DNA from: Lachnospiraceae bacterium
Lineage (GTDB): Bacteria; Bacillota; Clostridia; Lachnospirales; Lachnospiraceae
Direction of reading: 5' to 3'
NCBI GenBank assembly: GCA_022794255.1
Contig: JAAWEL010000040.1
Span: 1 to 64,000 of the forward strand
Length of the DNA: 64,000 nt
The stretch's first letter is position 1, and every line of letters begins with the position of its first letter. The notes under the pieces are model-generated. The model did not search any database. It was given only the letters and a program-made list of their open reading frames with translations, and was not told the DNA's origin. This document shows, one piece after another, positions 8,762 to 16,378 of the stretch. The translations under genes and the position numbers were made by a program.

Positions 8762-9081
8762 GCTGCATAGTTCTCATTGACGAAGCTTAGTGGTATTGTC
8801 TCTGAACAGCAACACAGCCAGATTAGAGAACAGTTAGATTGGATATTAAGACATTGATAGAACTTGCCTGGTGGTGGAAAACTACAGGAGGATGAATATT
8901 ATCTTGACCATTTAACAATTATGTAATATAATAATAACTATCTTGTAACAACTAAGAGCGGTTTATCCTTTGATCATGGCTGCTACAGGAACCTTAAGTT
9001 AAATACTTAGCTGTAAGCAATGAATATCAAATTAGCAAAGCAGCAATAAAAATTCGCATATCAGGATTTGTCACAAACGAT
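8762..9081. other. AT-rich intergenic stretch
   Basis: About 320 bases between the PTS terminator and the 3D-domain gene. No open frame, strong hairpin or convincing promoter pair was found. The promoter of the next gene is presumably here but cannot be pinned down. Confidence 0.4.
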
Positions 9082-9909
9082 ATGAAAAAGAATTGTATGA
9101 AACAATGGTCCTTTGCAATATTATCATTTATCACCATGCTTTACATGGTCTTTCCTTCGTCTGGGGCACCTGCCAGAGGAAAGATTACAGAGGTGGATTC
9201 CGCTTCCATATCTGGCTGGGCGTGGAACCCGGAGGATACCAATGATGTACAGCAGGTAGAGATTCACATATTCCGTTCAGGGAAGTCTGACCCGGTTAAG
9301 TATCTTCATGTGGTGGCAGACCAGTACCGGGAAGATTTGGTGGCTGATTTAAAAGATGGGTGGCACGGCTTTTCCGTCAAGGTTGACTGGTCAGAGCTTG
9401 AAGGCAGTGACTTTAAAATAAAGGCATACACCGTAAAGGATGGCCAGTATTATACCTTAGGCGAGGCGGTAAGCTATAGCAAAGGCTCCTCAAAGACAGC
9501 CCAAAGCGCTGCCAAGGATACCGGAAAAAGCACAACAAAAGACACAGTACACACAGCAGAAAAGGCATCCGGAAGCGCCTCATCCGAAACTTCTCAGACG
9601 GCATCCGCAAGCTCTGAAGCTGGCCAGTCCCTGGGGATCTTCTCTATCAGCGGATACTGCAATTGTGAGAAATGCAGTGGCGGCAACAAAGTTACCTATT
9701 CCGGCAAGACGCCTCAGGCAAATCACACGATTGCCGCAGACTTAACCATCCTGCCCTTAGGCAGCAAAGTGCGGATCGGCAATACGGTCTACACTGTGGA
9801 GGACAAGGGCTCTGCCATTCAGGGACATAAGATTGATATTTATTATGACAGCCATGATAAAGCCCGTGCCCACGGAAGGACAAGTCAGGAGGTATTTCTG
9901 CTTCGTTGA
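9082..9909 (+). CDS. Secreted 3D-domain protein (cell-wall lytic type)
   Basis: Residues 1-29 are a signal peptide (Lys start, hydrophobic core, 'SSGAPA'). Residues about 32-115 form a beta-rich module ('SISGWAWNPEDTNDVQQVEI'). A Ser/Thr/Ala/Lys-rich linker spans about 116-180, and the C-terminal 3D domain about 185-275. The three conserved aspartates of that domain are visible in 'AADLTILPLGS', 'VEDKGS' and 'HKIDIYY', preceded by a 'GYCNCEKCSGG' loop. The 3D fold is a double-psi barrel like the catalytic part of MltA-type lytic transglycosylases, so it probably trims peptidoglycan outside the cell. The ribosome-binding site is poor; AGGA lies 16 bases upstream. It stands alone. Confidence 0.8.
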   Translation: MKKNCMKQWSFAILSFITMLYMVFPSSGAPARGKITEVDSASISGWAWNPEDTNDVQQVEIHIFRSGKSDPVKYLHVVADQYREDLVADLKDGWHGFSVKVDWSELEGSDFKIKAYTVKDGQYYTLGEAVSYSKGSSKTAQSAAKDTGKSTTKDTVHTAEKASGSASSETSQTASASSEAGQSLGIFSISGYCNCEKCSGGNKVTYSGKTPQANHTIAADLTILPLGSKVRIGNTVYTVEDKGSAIQGHKIDIYYDSHDKARAHGRTSQEVFLLR

Positions 9910-10119
9910 CGGACATAGGAGGCCATTTTATCCGTCTATTCAGAAATCTGGATATTTGCGGGCACATTTTGAGGCAGGGTATACTGGTACAAAGCCTGGC
10001 ACAGCCGGGCAGAGGCTTCTATTTCCATGGCAAGCTTTCACTGTGCCTAGTATTCCTTGCCTATAGAGGTATCTTCTCAAAGACACATTTATCCTCTTGC
10101 TTATCTCTTATCGGCAGTT

Positions 10120-10149
10120 TTCACAAAATTCTTCTTGTTTTTTTGTGAA
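10120..10149. repeat. AT-rich inverted repeat before the LacI promoter
   Basis: TTCACAAAA (10120-10128) is mirrored by TTTTGTGAA (10141-10149). It may act as a weak terminator for the upstream gene or as a protein-binding site just upstream of the -35 at 10159. Confidence 0.4.
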
Positions 10150-10158
10150 TCAAACAAA

Positions 10159-10187
10159 TTGAAACTCCACTCAAAGTATGATATAGT
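10159..10187 (+). promoter_or_regulatory. Promoter of the first LacI-family gene
   Basis: TTGAAA (10159-10164) and TATAGT (10182-10187) are separated by 17 bases. The operator at 10203-10214 begins about 15 bases after the -10 box, a position suited to self-repression. Confidence 0.7.
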
Positions 10188-10202
10188 AAATTTGCTTGTT
10201 AA

Positions 10203-10214
10203 GAATACGTATTC
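10203..10214. promoter_or_regulatory. Operator copy 1 of LacI regulator 1 (GAATACGTATTC)
   Basis: A perfect 12-base palindrome with a central CG, the usual shape of LacI-family operators. It lies between the regulator's promoter and its start codon. The same 12 bases recur at 11238-11249 and 11289-11300. Confidence 0.8.
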
Positions 10215-10227
10215 TAAGGTGCAATAT

Positions 10228-11196
10228 ATGATTACAATGACAGAAATTGCAAGATTAACCAAGGTTTCCCAGCCAACTGTTTCCCGTGTGCTGAATGGAA
10301 ACATGAATGTAGCCCCGGATATCCGCGAACGTGTTCTGGCTTGTGCCAGGGAGCACAATTATCAGCCCAATATCCTTGCAAAAGGCCTGCAGGGTAGTAA
10401 GACTCACTTGCTAGGGGTGTTGCTGACCGACATTTCCAATGGATTTTTTGCAGATGTGGCAAAGGCAATTGAGACAGAAGCACGGGAGCATGGCTACAGC
10501 ATCATTCTTTTTAACAGCAATTACAATACAGACAGCGAGCGGGAATATTTGGATGTTGTGCGCCGGTACCGGGTTGATGGTATTTTAGCCGTTCCCATCC
10601 GTGAAACCAGTGAGATATGGCAGGAATATGCTAAAAAGCTGGAGGTACCCGTTGTGGCTGTTACACGTCAGGCCAGGGGGTTGGATTCTGTATATGTAGA
10701 CCACGCAGAAGCCGGAAAAATGGTAGCCAGATATTTGATTCAACAGGGATATCAGCAGTTTTTGTTTATCGGAAAAGACTATGACCGCAAATATTTGGGC
10801 TTTCATCAGGAATTATCCGAATGGGGGCAGGCGAAAGCTTTCACTAACATTGTATACCAGGATGACACACAGATGAAAAGAGAATTGGGGGCCTATCTTC
10901 CCTGTCGGAAGCTGCGACTGGGTATTTTTGCGGGAAATGATATTTATGCTCTGCGGATTCTTAGTTTTCTTCAGGAATTGCAGTTTATAGTTCCAGCAGA
11001 AGCCGGAGTGATTGGCTTTGACGATACTATGATGGCCCGGTATTTGAATCCCAGCTTAAGCAGTGTTTCCCAGCCTATTAAGCAGATGGCGCAGGAAGGG
11101 GTTTCGCGCCTTTTGTACCGTATAGGACATCCGGGGAAGCATCCCCTCTGGGACTGTCCCCTTCATGGCCAGGTTGTCCCAAGGGAAAGCTCCTAA
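10228..11196 (+). CDS. LacI-family transcriptional regulator (PTS locus)
   Basis: A 322-residue LacI/GalR repressor. The helix-turn-helix is 'MTEIARLTKVSQPTVSRVLN' followed by the hinge 'HNYQPNILAKGLQG'. The rest is a periplasmic-binding-protein-like effector domain with the usual 'GVIGFDDT' block near the end. An in-frame start at 10057 would add 57 unrelated residues; the ATG at 10228 places the DNA-binding domain at the N-terminus and has TAAGGTG six bases upstream. A self-operator lies just upstream, and two more precede the PTS gene downstream, so it probably represses itself and the EIIBCA/MBL operon until a sugar-derived effector binds. Confidence 0.9.
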   Translation: MITMTEIARLTKVSQPTVSRVLNGNMNVAPDIRERVLACAREHNYQPNILAKGLQGSKTHLLGVLLTDISNGFFADVAKAIETEAREHGYSIILFNSNYNTDSEREYLDVVRRYRVDGILAVPIRETSEIWQEYAKKLEVPVVAVTRQARGLDSVYVDHAEAGKMVARYLIQQGYQQFLFIGKDYDRKYLGFHQELSEWGQAKAFTNIVYQDDTQMKRELGAYLPCRKLRLGIFAGNDIYALRILSFLQELQFIVPAEAGVIGFDDTMMARYLNPSLSSVSQPIKQMAQEGVSRLLYRIGHPGKHPLWDCPLHGQVVPRESS

Positions 11197-11226
11197 AAAA
11201 GAGCCAGGAAAAAAGGTTCTTTTTTT
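11195..11226 (+). terminator. Terminator of LacI gene 1
   Basis: AAAAAAGAGCC (11195-11205) pairs with GGTTCTTTTTT (11215-11225, one G-U) across a 9-base loop, directly followed by T residues. It overlaps the stop codon and separates the regulator from the PTS operon. Confidence 0.75.
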
Positions 11227-11237
11227 GGCAGCTTAAT

Positions 11238-11249
11238 GAATACGTATTC
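11238..11249. promoter_or_regulatory. Operator copy 2 of LacI regulator 1
   Basis: A perfect GAATACGTATTC identical to the site before the regulator gene. Its centre is 51 bases, about five helical turns, from copy 3, so two repressors would lie on the same DNA face. Confidence 0.8.
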
Positions 11250-11288
11250 TGAATAAAACTTTATATATTTAATTTTTTGGCTGATTGT

Positions 11289-11300
11289 GAATACGTATTC
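11289..11300. promoter_or_regulatory. Operator copy 3 of LacI regulator 1
   Basis: A perfect GAATACGTATTC 62 bases before the PTS start codon. Together with copy 2 it brackets the AT-rich stretch that should hold the PTS promoter. Confidence 0.8.
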
Positions 11301-11362
11301 AAACTTTAATGTGCTATACCCCGAATGAGGGGATAAAATAACTTAACAGAGAGGAAAACATT

Positions 11363-13240
11363 ATGGATTATGCAAAAACAGCACAGCAAATTTATGAAAA
11401 GGTGGGGAAAAAGGAAAATCTCATTTCTGCTGCCCATTGTGCCACGCGTTTGCGGCTGGTACTGGCAGACAATGCTAAGTGTGATGCAAAGGCTGTAGAA
11501 GACATTGAAGGAGTAAAGGGGGTGTTCAGTGCTTCCGGCCAGCTGCAGATTATTCTGGGAACTGGGGTGGTGAATAAAGTTTATGAGGAGTTTATTGCCA
11601 TTTCCGGTCTTACCGCTGCGTCAAAGGAAGAGGTGAAGGCGGCGGCTGCCGCCAAGCAGAACCTGTTCAAACGGGCAATCAAAACCCTGGGAGATGTTTT
11701 TGTCCCCATTATCCCGGCGATTGTGGCTAGTGGTTTTCTCATGGGAATCATGGAAGCTCTTACCTTTATGGTCAACAACGGTTTTTTGGATATGAACACC
11801 TCTGGCTCCCTCTATGTCTTTGCCAACCTGTTTGCCAACACAGCCTACACTTTTCTGCCTATTTTGATTGCTTTTAGTGCAGCCAGGGCTTTTGGCGGGA
11901 ATCCCTTTCTGGGCGCAGTCATCGGTATGGTTATGATTCACCCCAACCTGCAGAACGCCTGGACAGTGGCAGCAGAAGGGGTGCTCCGGACACAAACCGT
12001 ATGGTTCGGGCTATACAGTGTGGATATGGTGGGATATCAGGGTCATGTTATCCCGGTGATTATCGCTGTGTGGGTTTTGTGCTTTATTGAAAAACGTTTG
12101 CACAAGGTGGTTCCTGCCATGCTGGATCTTTTCGTAACACCATTGGTAAGCGTATTCGTTGCTGGTTATCTGACCCTTTCGATCATTGGGCCTATATTTG
12201 TTACTGTGGAAAATGGGATTATCAGCGGGATTCTGACCTTGCTGACCCTGCCTTTTGGTTTGGGAAGTATGGTAATGGGTAGTCTTTACTCCCTGACAGT
12301 AGTGGGGGGCATCCACCATATGTACACGGTAATTGATGTGGGCCAGATTGCCCAATACGGTTTTACCTACTGGCTGCCCCTGGCTTCTGCTGCCAACCTT
12401 GCTCAGGGTGCCGCAACCCTGGCTGTTGCACTGAAAACTAAAAATACTAAAATTAAATCGGTAGCCCTTCCCTCTTCCTTGTCCTGCTTTATGGGAATCA
12501 CAGAGCCGGCCATTTTTGGTGTGAATCTGCGGCATTTTAAGCCATTTGTCTGCGGAGCCGTGGGTGGTGCGGCAGGTGCTATGTATGCTTCTTTAGTGGG
12601 GCTGGGAGCCAGCGGTACAGGAGTAACCGGAATCTTTGGACTTTTGCTGTGCCTCCATGATTCTCTTAATTACATTATTATGATGGCTGTTTCTGTGGGA
12701 GTGGCTTTTGCCCTCACCTGGTTTTTTGGCTTTAAGGACGATGAACCCGCCGGAGAGAAGGCTTCCCAGCCCCAGTCCCTCACAACCGAGTGCCAGCCTG
12801 GCACAGTTTATGCTCCTGTTTCTGGCACGGTATTCCCCTCCGAAGAAATCCCTGACCCAACCTTTGCTGCAGGGGTTTTGGGACGGGGCATCGGGATCAA
12901 TCCTGCAGAAGGGGTGATTGTAGCGCCCTTTGATGGGGAAATTTCCTTTGTCACGGATACCAGACATGCTGTGGGCATTGTCTCTTCTGATGGTATGGAG
13001 CTGCTTATCCATGTGGGTGTGGATACAGTGTCTATGGCAGGAGAGGGCTTTGCGTGCTTTGTTCAGATGGGACAAAAAGTAAAGGTCGGAGACAGGCTTA
13101 TTACTTTTGACCAGGAAAAAATCAAACAGGCCGGACACCCTGACTGCGTTGCAGTACTTCTTTCCAACTCTGCAAATTATCCGGATTTGTCCATTCAAAG
13201 CGGTACCTGCCACGCCCTGGACAAAGTAATCAGGGTCTGA
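11363..13240 (+). CDS. PTS EIIBCA transporter, sucrose/trehalose/beta-glucoside family
   Basis: Three domains in the order B-C-A. EIIB (residues 1-85) has the phosphocysteine in 'AAHCATRLRLVL'. EIIC (about 105-465, roughly ten helices) has the family block 'GGIHHMYTVIDVGQIA' and 'MGITEPAIFGVNLR'. EIIA (about 485-625) is Crr-like with the phosphohistidine in 'LLIHVGVDTV'. The protein imports and 6-phosphorylates a di- or glucoside sugar. Arrangement and motifs resemble sucrose or trehalose permeases, but no glycoside hydrolase is adjacent, so the substrate is open. Its EIIA could also serve the EIIA-less NagE-like protein. Regulation by LacI 1 is indicated by two upstream operators. An MBL hydrolase follows after 81 bases. 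Confidence 0.88.
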   Translation: MDYAKTAQQIYEKVGKKENLISAAHCATRLRLVLADNAKCDAKAVEDIEGVKGVFSASGQLQIILGTGVVNKVYEEFIAISGLTAASKEEVKAAAAAKQNLFKRAIKTLGDVFVPIIPAIVASGFLMGIMEALTFMVNNGFLDMNTSGSLYVFANLFANTAYTFLPILIAFSAARAFGGNPFLGAVIGMVMIHPNLQNAWTVAAEGVLRTQTVWFGLYSVDMVGYQGHVIPVIIAVWVLCFIEKRLHKVVPAMLDLFVTPLVSVFVAGYLTLSIIGPIFVTVENGIISGILTLLTLPFGLGSMVMGSLYSLTVVGGIHHMYTVIDVGQIAQYGFTYWLPLASAANLAQGAATLAVALKTKNTKIKSVALPSSLSCFMGITEPAIFGVNLRHFKPFVCGAVGGAAGAMYASLVGLGASGTGVTGIFGLLLCLHDSLNYIIMMAVSVGVAFALTWFFGFKDDEPAGEKASQPQSLTTECQPGTVYAPVSGTVFPSEEIPDPTFAAGVLGRGIGINPAEGVIVAPFDGEISFVTDTRHAVGIVSSDGMELLIHVGVDTVSMAGEGFACFVQMGQKVKVGDRLITFDQEKIKQAGHPDCVAVLLSNSANYPDLSIQSGTCHALDKVIRV

Positions 13241-13321
13241 TAAAATAAAATTACTTTTTGAAAATAAGTAGATGCATGGCTCAATAGCTGCAATTAAATG
13301 AGAGAAGAGAGGTATATATTT

Positions 13322-14155
13322 ATGAAGATATTATATATGGGAACAGCAGCGGCAGAGGGTTGGCCGGGATTGTTCTGTTCTTGCCCGATCTGTACTTATG
13401 CCCGGAAGATGGGGGGCCGGAATCTTCGCACCCGGACACAGGCTCTTTTAGACAACAGCCTTCTGATTGATTTCCCGCCGGATACCTATGTCCATGCATT
13501 GCAATACGGGCTGAACCTTGCCACAGTCCATACATTGCTGATCACCCACAGCCATATGGATCACTGGTTTCCTACTGACCTGATTCACCGGCATGAACAT
13601 TTTGGCCACGGCGCGGAGGGAGTATTGGAGGTTTATGGCAATGAAGCAGTGAAAAAAGCTTTTGATGAACATATCCTGATTGACCGTTTCAAGCCTCATC
13701 CCATTGATGACACGGTTCATTTCCATCTGACCCATGGCGGTGACCATATCCGTTCTAATGGCTGGGAGATCATATCCGTTCCTGCTGATCACGATAAACG
13801 GGAGGAGTGTCTGGTCTATATCTGTAAAAAAGAGGGAAAAACAGTATTTTACGGCCACGATACAGGCTGTAACCTTTCCCAAAAGGCCTGGGAGCTGATA
13901 GCAAATGAAAGCTTTGATCTGGTCAGCTTAGATGCAACCATGGGAACCAAATCCGTCAAAGAGTACCACATGGGGCTGCCGGATGCGGAAAGCATGTTTG
14001 AAAAGCTGGCTGGTATGGGATGCATCAGCAGTCAAACGGTAAAAGTAGTCAACCATTTCAGCCATAACGGAGAAATGACCTACGATCAGTTGGCTCTTTG
14101 GGGCAAGGAGCGGAACATACTGGCAGCTTATGATGGAATGGAAGTGGAGTTTTGA
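13322..14155 (+). CDS. MBL-fold metallo-hydrolase, PhnP-like
   Basis: A 277-residue metallo-beta-lactamase-fold hydrolase. The two-metal motif 'THSHMDHWFP' is intact, with further ligands in 'PADHDKRE' and 'FYGHDTG'. A cysteine-rich N-terminal strip ('CSCPICTYAR', then 'RTRTQALLDNSLLIDFPPDT') resembles PhnP, which opens cyclic sugar phosphates. The start at 13322 has GAGAGG nine bases upstream; the ATG at 13298 has none. Its place downstream of a PTS permease suggests it acts on a phosphorylated sugar made during import, for instance a lactone or cyclic phosphate, as UlaG does for ascorbate 6-phosphate. That role is inference; the fold is sure. Confidence 0.82.
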   Translation: MKILYMGTAAAEGWPGLFCSCPICTYARKMGGRNLRTRTQALLDNSLLIDFPPDTYVHALQYGLNLATVHTLLITHSHMDHWFPTDLIHRHEHFGHGAEGVLEVYGNEAVKKAFDEHILIDRFKPHPIDDTVHFHLTHGGDHIRSNGWEIISVPADHDKREECLVYICKKEGKTVFYGHDTGCNLSQKAWELIANESFDLVSLDATMGTKSVKEYHMGLPDAESMFEKLAGMGCISSQTVKVVNHFSHNGEMTYDQLALWGKERNILAAYDGMEVEF

Positions 14156-14294
14156 TTTTTGCTATTTGCCCATAGTAATTGGATGTCCACACCTGGGTAT
14201 TTGTGGAGAATCTGTTGAGCTGTTCAGTAAGGCTTGACATTCCCCACAAAGTGAAAAACGGAAAGCAGGATGAACACTATAACCAAATTGCAGG

Positions 14295-14332
14295 CCGGGA
14301 ATCTAAAAAGGTTTCCGGTTTTGTTTTATTTG
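14295..14332 (+). terminator. Terminator of the PTS/MBL operon
   Basis: CCGGGAATC (14295-14303) pairs with GGTTTCCGG (14310-14318, two G-U pairs) over a 6-base loop. It is followed by TTTTGTTTTATTT. It lies 140 bases after the MBL stop. Confidence 0.7.
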
Positions 14333-14384
14333 GATAAAAAACATGTTCTTCTTTTTCTCTTTTGAAACTTATAAATGAAATAAC

Positions 14385-14404
14385 ACTGCCATATATATGG
14401 CAGT
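14385..14404. promoter_or_regulatory. 20-bp perfect palindrome of unknown function
   Basis: ACTGCCATATATATGGCAGT reads the same on both strands. It sits in a gene-poor stretch, not followed by a T-run, so an operator is more likely than a terminator. No second copy was noticed in the window. Confidence 0.45.
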
Positions 14405-14436
14405 AAACGGACAAAAATAAAAGGGTAAGTACATGT

Positions 14437-14779
14437 GTGAACATAAGCAGTAAGAAGATAATGGAAAAACAAGCTGTTTTATGGTATAATATTATCAACT
14501 GCAACAAAGTGGAAGCTGATGAGTCTGTCATAATCCGCCCTAAAGGAAACCCGGACAATGAGCGGTTAGCTTTTTGGTCGACTGACATTCAGCAGGCAAT
14601 CTTACAAAAGCAGAAATAACCTTTAGGAAGATGTTATAGAGATAATTCCTGTTCTCACAGTGGAAGAATTTAATTCCCACCTATGGGGAGAGGAATTTTT
14701 TGTATCTCTGATAAGCAAACACGAGTTTGAAAAATATGTACCGATCATCATGACCAGGGAAAATCTGATTTTTGATTAA
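14437..14779 (+). pseudogene. Possible gene remnant in two reading frames
   Basis: A 60-codon frame (14437-14619) ends in TAA. A second open stretch in another frame (14627-14779) has no start codon but encodes protein-like sequence such as 'EIIPVLTVEEFNSHLWGEEF' and 'ISKHEFEKYVPIIMTRENL'. Together they could be a small gene broken by a frameshift. I recognise no family and see no good ribosome-binding site. A hairpin-like AATTCC/GGAATT with a T-run at 14672-14701 lies inside the second part. Chance open frames remain possible. Confidence 0.25.
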
Positions 14780-14821
14780 GGAAAGGATTAAGAAAATAGC
14801 AGGAAAAAGGAGAGATCACAG

Positions 14822-15619
14822 ATGAAACAGGAAGGAAGAAAAAAGCGGCTTGCCATAGCAGGCTGCGGTTTTTTGGGAAATATCCTTATGGATGCATGGA
14901 AGGACGGGCTTTTGCCGGAATACGAGATTGCAGGGGTTTTAGGGCGGGACGAGGAGCGGGCGGCCTCTATGGCGGCAAAAGCCGGCTGTCCGGTGTGCAG
15001 AAACATTCAGGAGCTTTTGGAACAAAACCCGGATTATGTGGCAGAGATGGCTTCTGTGCAGTTCGTGAAGGAGATCGCCGAATTAGTCCTTCGCCATGGA
15101 GCCAATCTGGTGGTGCTGTCAGTGGGAGCTTTTGCTGATGAGGCATTTTATGAAAAGATCAGCCACACGGCCAGGGAAGAAGGAACCCGTGTACATATCG
15201 CCTCCGGCGCTATCGGCGGCTTTGATGTGCTGCGGACCATTTCCCTCATGGGACAGGTCAAAACCCAGATGGTGACGCATAAAGGGCCTGCATCCTTAAA
15301 AAACACTCCGGTTTTCAGAGATAGCCTGATGGATGCCAGAAAAGAGGAGGAGGTTTTTGTCGGAAATACAAAAGAAGCCATAAAGCTCCTGCCCACGAAG
15401 GTGAATGTATCCGTAGCTGCCTCTCTGGCTACTGCGGGGACAGAAAAGACAAAGTTTTCCATTGTCAGCGTCCCCGGCATGACAGGAGATGACCACAAAA
15501 TTACAGCAGAAGTGGAAGGGGTGAAGGCTGTGGTGGACATTTATTCCAGCACCAGCGCCATTGCCGCCTGGAGCGTGGTGGCTCTGCTCAGGAACCTGGC
15601 CTCACCGATTATGTTTTAG
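14822..15619 (+). CDS. Aspartate dehydrogenase-like NAD(P)-dependent oxidoreductase
   Basis: A 265-residue enzyme with an N-terminal Rossmann fold ('IAGCGFLGNILMDAW') and the C-terminal aspartate-dehydrogenase (DUF108) domain ('ASGAIGGFDVLRTISLMG', then 'PTKVNVSVAASLATAGTEKT'). NadX-type members oxidise L-aspartate to iminoaspartate, which can feed NAD synthesis; others act in amino-acid or opine-like metabolism. No nadA or nadC genes are near, so the biosynthetic role is not supported by context. AAAAAGGAGAGATCACAG precedes the start. It is followed by an apparently unrelated EamA gene after 226 bases. Confidence 0.78.
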   Translation: MKQEGRKKRLAIAGCGFLGNILMDAWKDGLLPEYEIAGVLGRDEERAASMAAKAGCPVCRNIQELLEQNPDYVAEMASVQFVKEIAELVLRHGANLVVLSVGAFADEAFYEKISHTAREEGTRVHIASGAIGGFDVLRTISLMGQVKTQMVTHKGPASLKNTPVFRDSLMDARKEEEVFVGNTKEAIKLLPTKVNVSVAASLATAGTEKTKFSIVSVPGMTGDDHKITAEVEGVKAVVDIYSSTSAIAAWSVVALLRNLASPIMF

Positions 15620-15845
15620 GCGATATTTAATAGAGAGCTCTGCCTTATAACTTTTTAGAGTGAAGCTCTCATTGCAGCAGGTATTTGCCGGCTTTAACTG
15701 TTAAAAAAGAATATGCAAAATTGTCCGATTGCAGGGTTTCCCATTTTCAGCTCACAGGTCAGCAAGGGAAAGGGGCAGGAGAGGGATCTTTTGGTGTGGG
15801 AAGCTATCAGGATAATGAAGGGCAGAGGAAAGCGAAGGAGGAGAT
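15620..15845. other. Intergenic stretch without recognised features
   Basis: The 226 bases between the dehydrogenase and the EamA gene contain no convincing gene, strong hairpin or promoter pair. Confidence 0.3.
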
Positions 15846-16259
15846 ATGTGGCTTATATTTGCAGTTTTGTCATCTGTGTTTGCAGCCCTCACATCGATTC
15901 TGGCAAAAATAGGCATGGAGGGGATTAATTCCAATTTGGCCACGGCAATCCGCACGCTGGTGGTTTTGGCCATGGCCTGGCTGATGGTATTTCTCACCAA
16001 TTCCCACAAGGGAATCCATGAAATAAACAGCAGAGGCTGGGTGTTTCTCATCTTGTCCGGATTGGCTACAGGAGCTTCATGGCTTTGCTATTACAAGGCA
16101 CTGCAGCTGGGGGAGGTGTCTAAGGTGGTGCCAATTGATAAAATGAGCATGGTGCTGACTTTAATCCTCGCCTTTGTGCTGATCCACGAGGATTTCACTG
16201 TCAAATCCGCAGCAGGATGCCTGTTAATCGGGGCAGGGACACGGATTATGGTTTTGTAA
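15846..16259 (+). CDS. Half-size EamA (DMT superfamily) membrane protein
   Basis: A 137-residue protein with about five membrane helices, one EamA unit instead of the usual two, so it probably works as a dimer. Typical blocks are 'MWLIFAVLSSVFAALTSILA' at the N-terminus and 'SWLCYYKALQLGEVSKVVPI' in the middle. Family members move small metabolites such as amino acids. The start follows AGGAGGAGAT. It is separated from the hemerythrin gene by a 119-base gap with a long hairpin. Confidence 0.8.
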   Translation: MWLIFAVLSSVFAALTSILAKIGMEGINSNLATAIRTLVVLAMAWLMVFLTNSHKGIHEINSRGWVFLILSGLATGASWLCYYKALQLGEVSKVVPIDKMSMVLTLILAFVLIHEDFTVKSAAGCLLIGAGTRIMVL

Positions 16260-16299
16260 GGTGGACAAAATCAGAAATGATTATTATAATAATGAGTAG

Positions 16300-16342
16300 C
16301 CTTCGTGGATAAGAAAATAGAATATTTCTCTGTCCACGAAGG
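16300..16342. repeat. Long hairpin between EamA and hemerythrin genes
   Basis: CCTTCGTGGA (16300-16309) and TCCACGAAGG (16333-16342) are perfect arms. An inner stem AAGAAA/TTTCTC-T extends the hairpin almost to the loop. It lacks a clear T-run, so it may be a terminator of unusual type, an mRNA stability element or a regulatory leader 36 bases before the hemerythrin start. Confidence 0.5.
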
Positions 16343-16378
16343 ATATGGGATATAGCAGCAGAAAGGGGAACATAAGCA

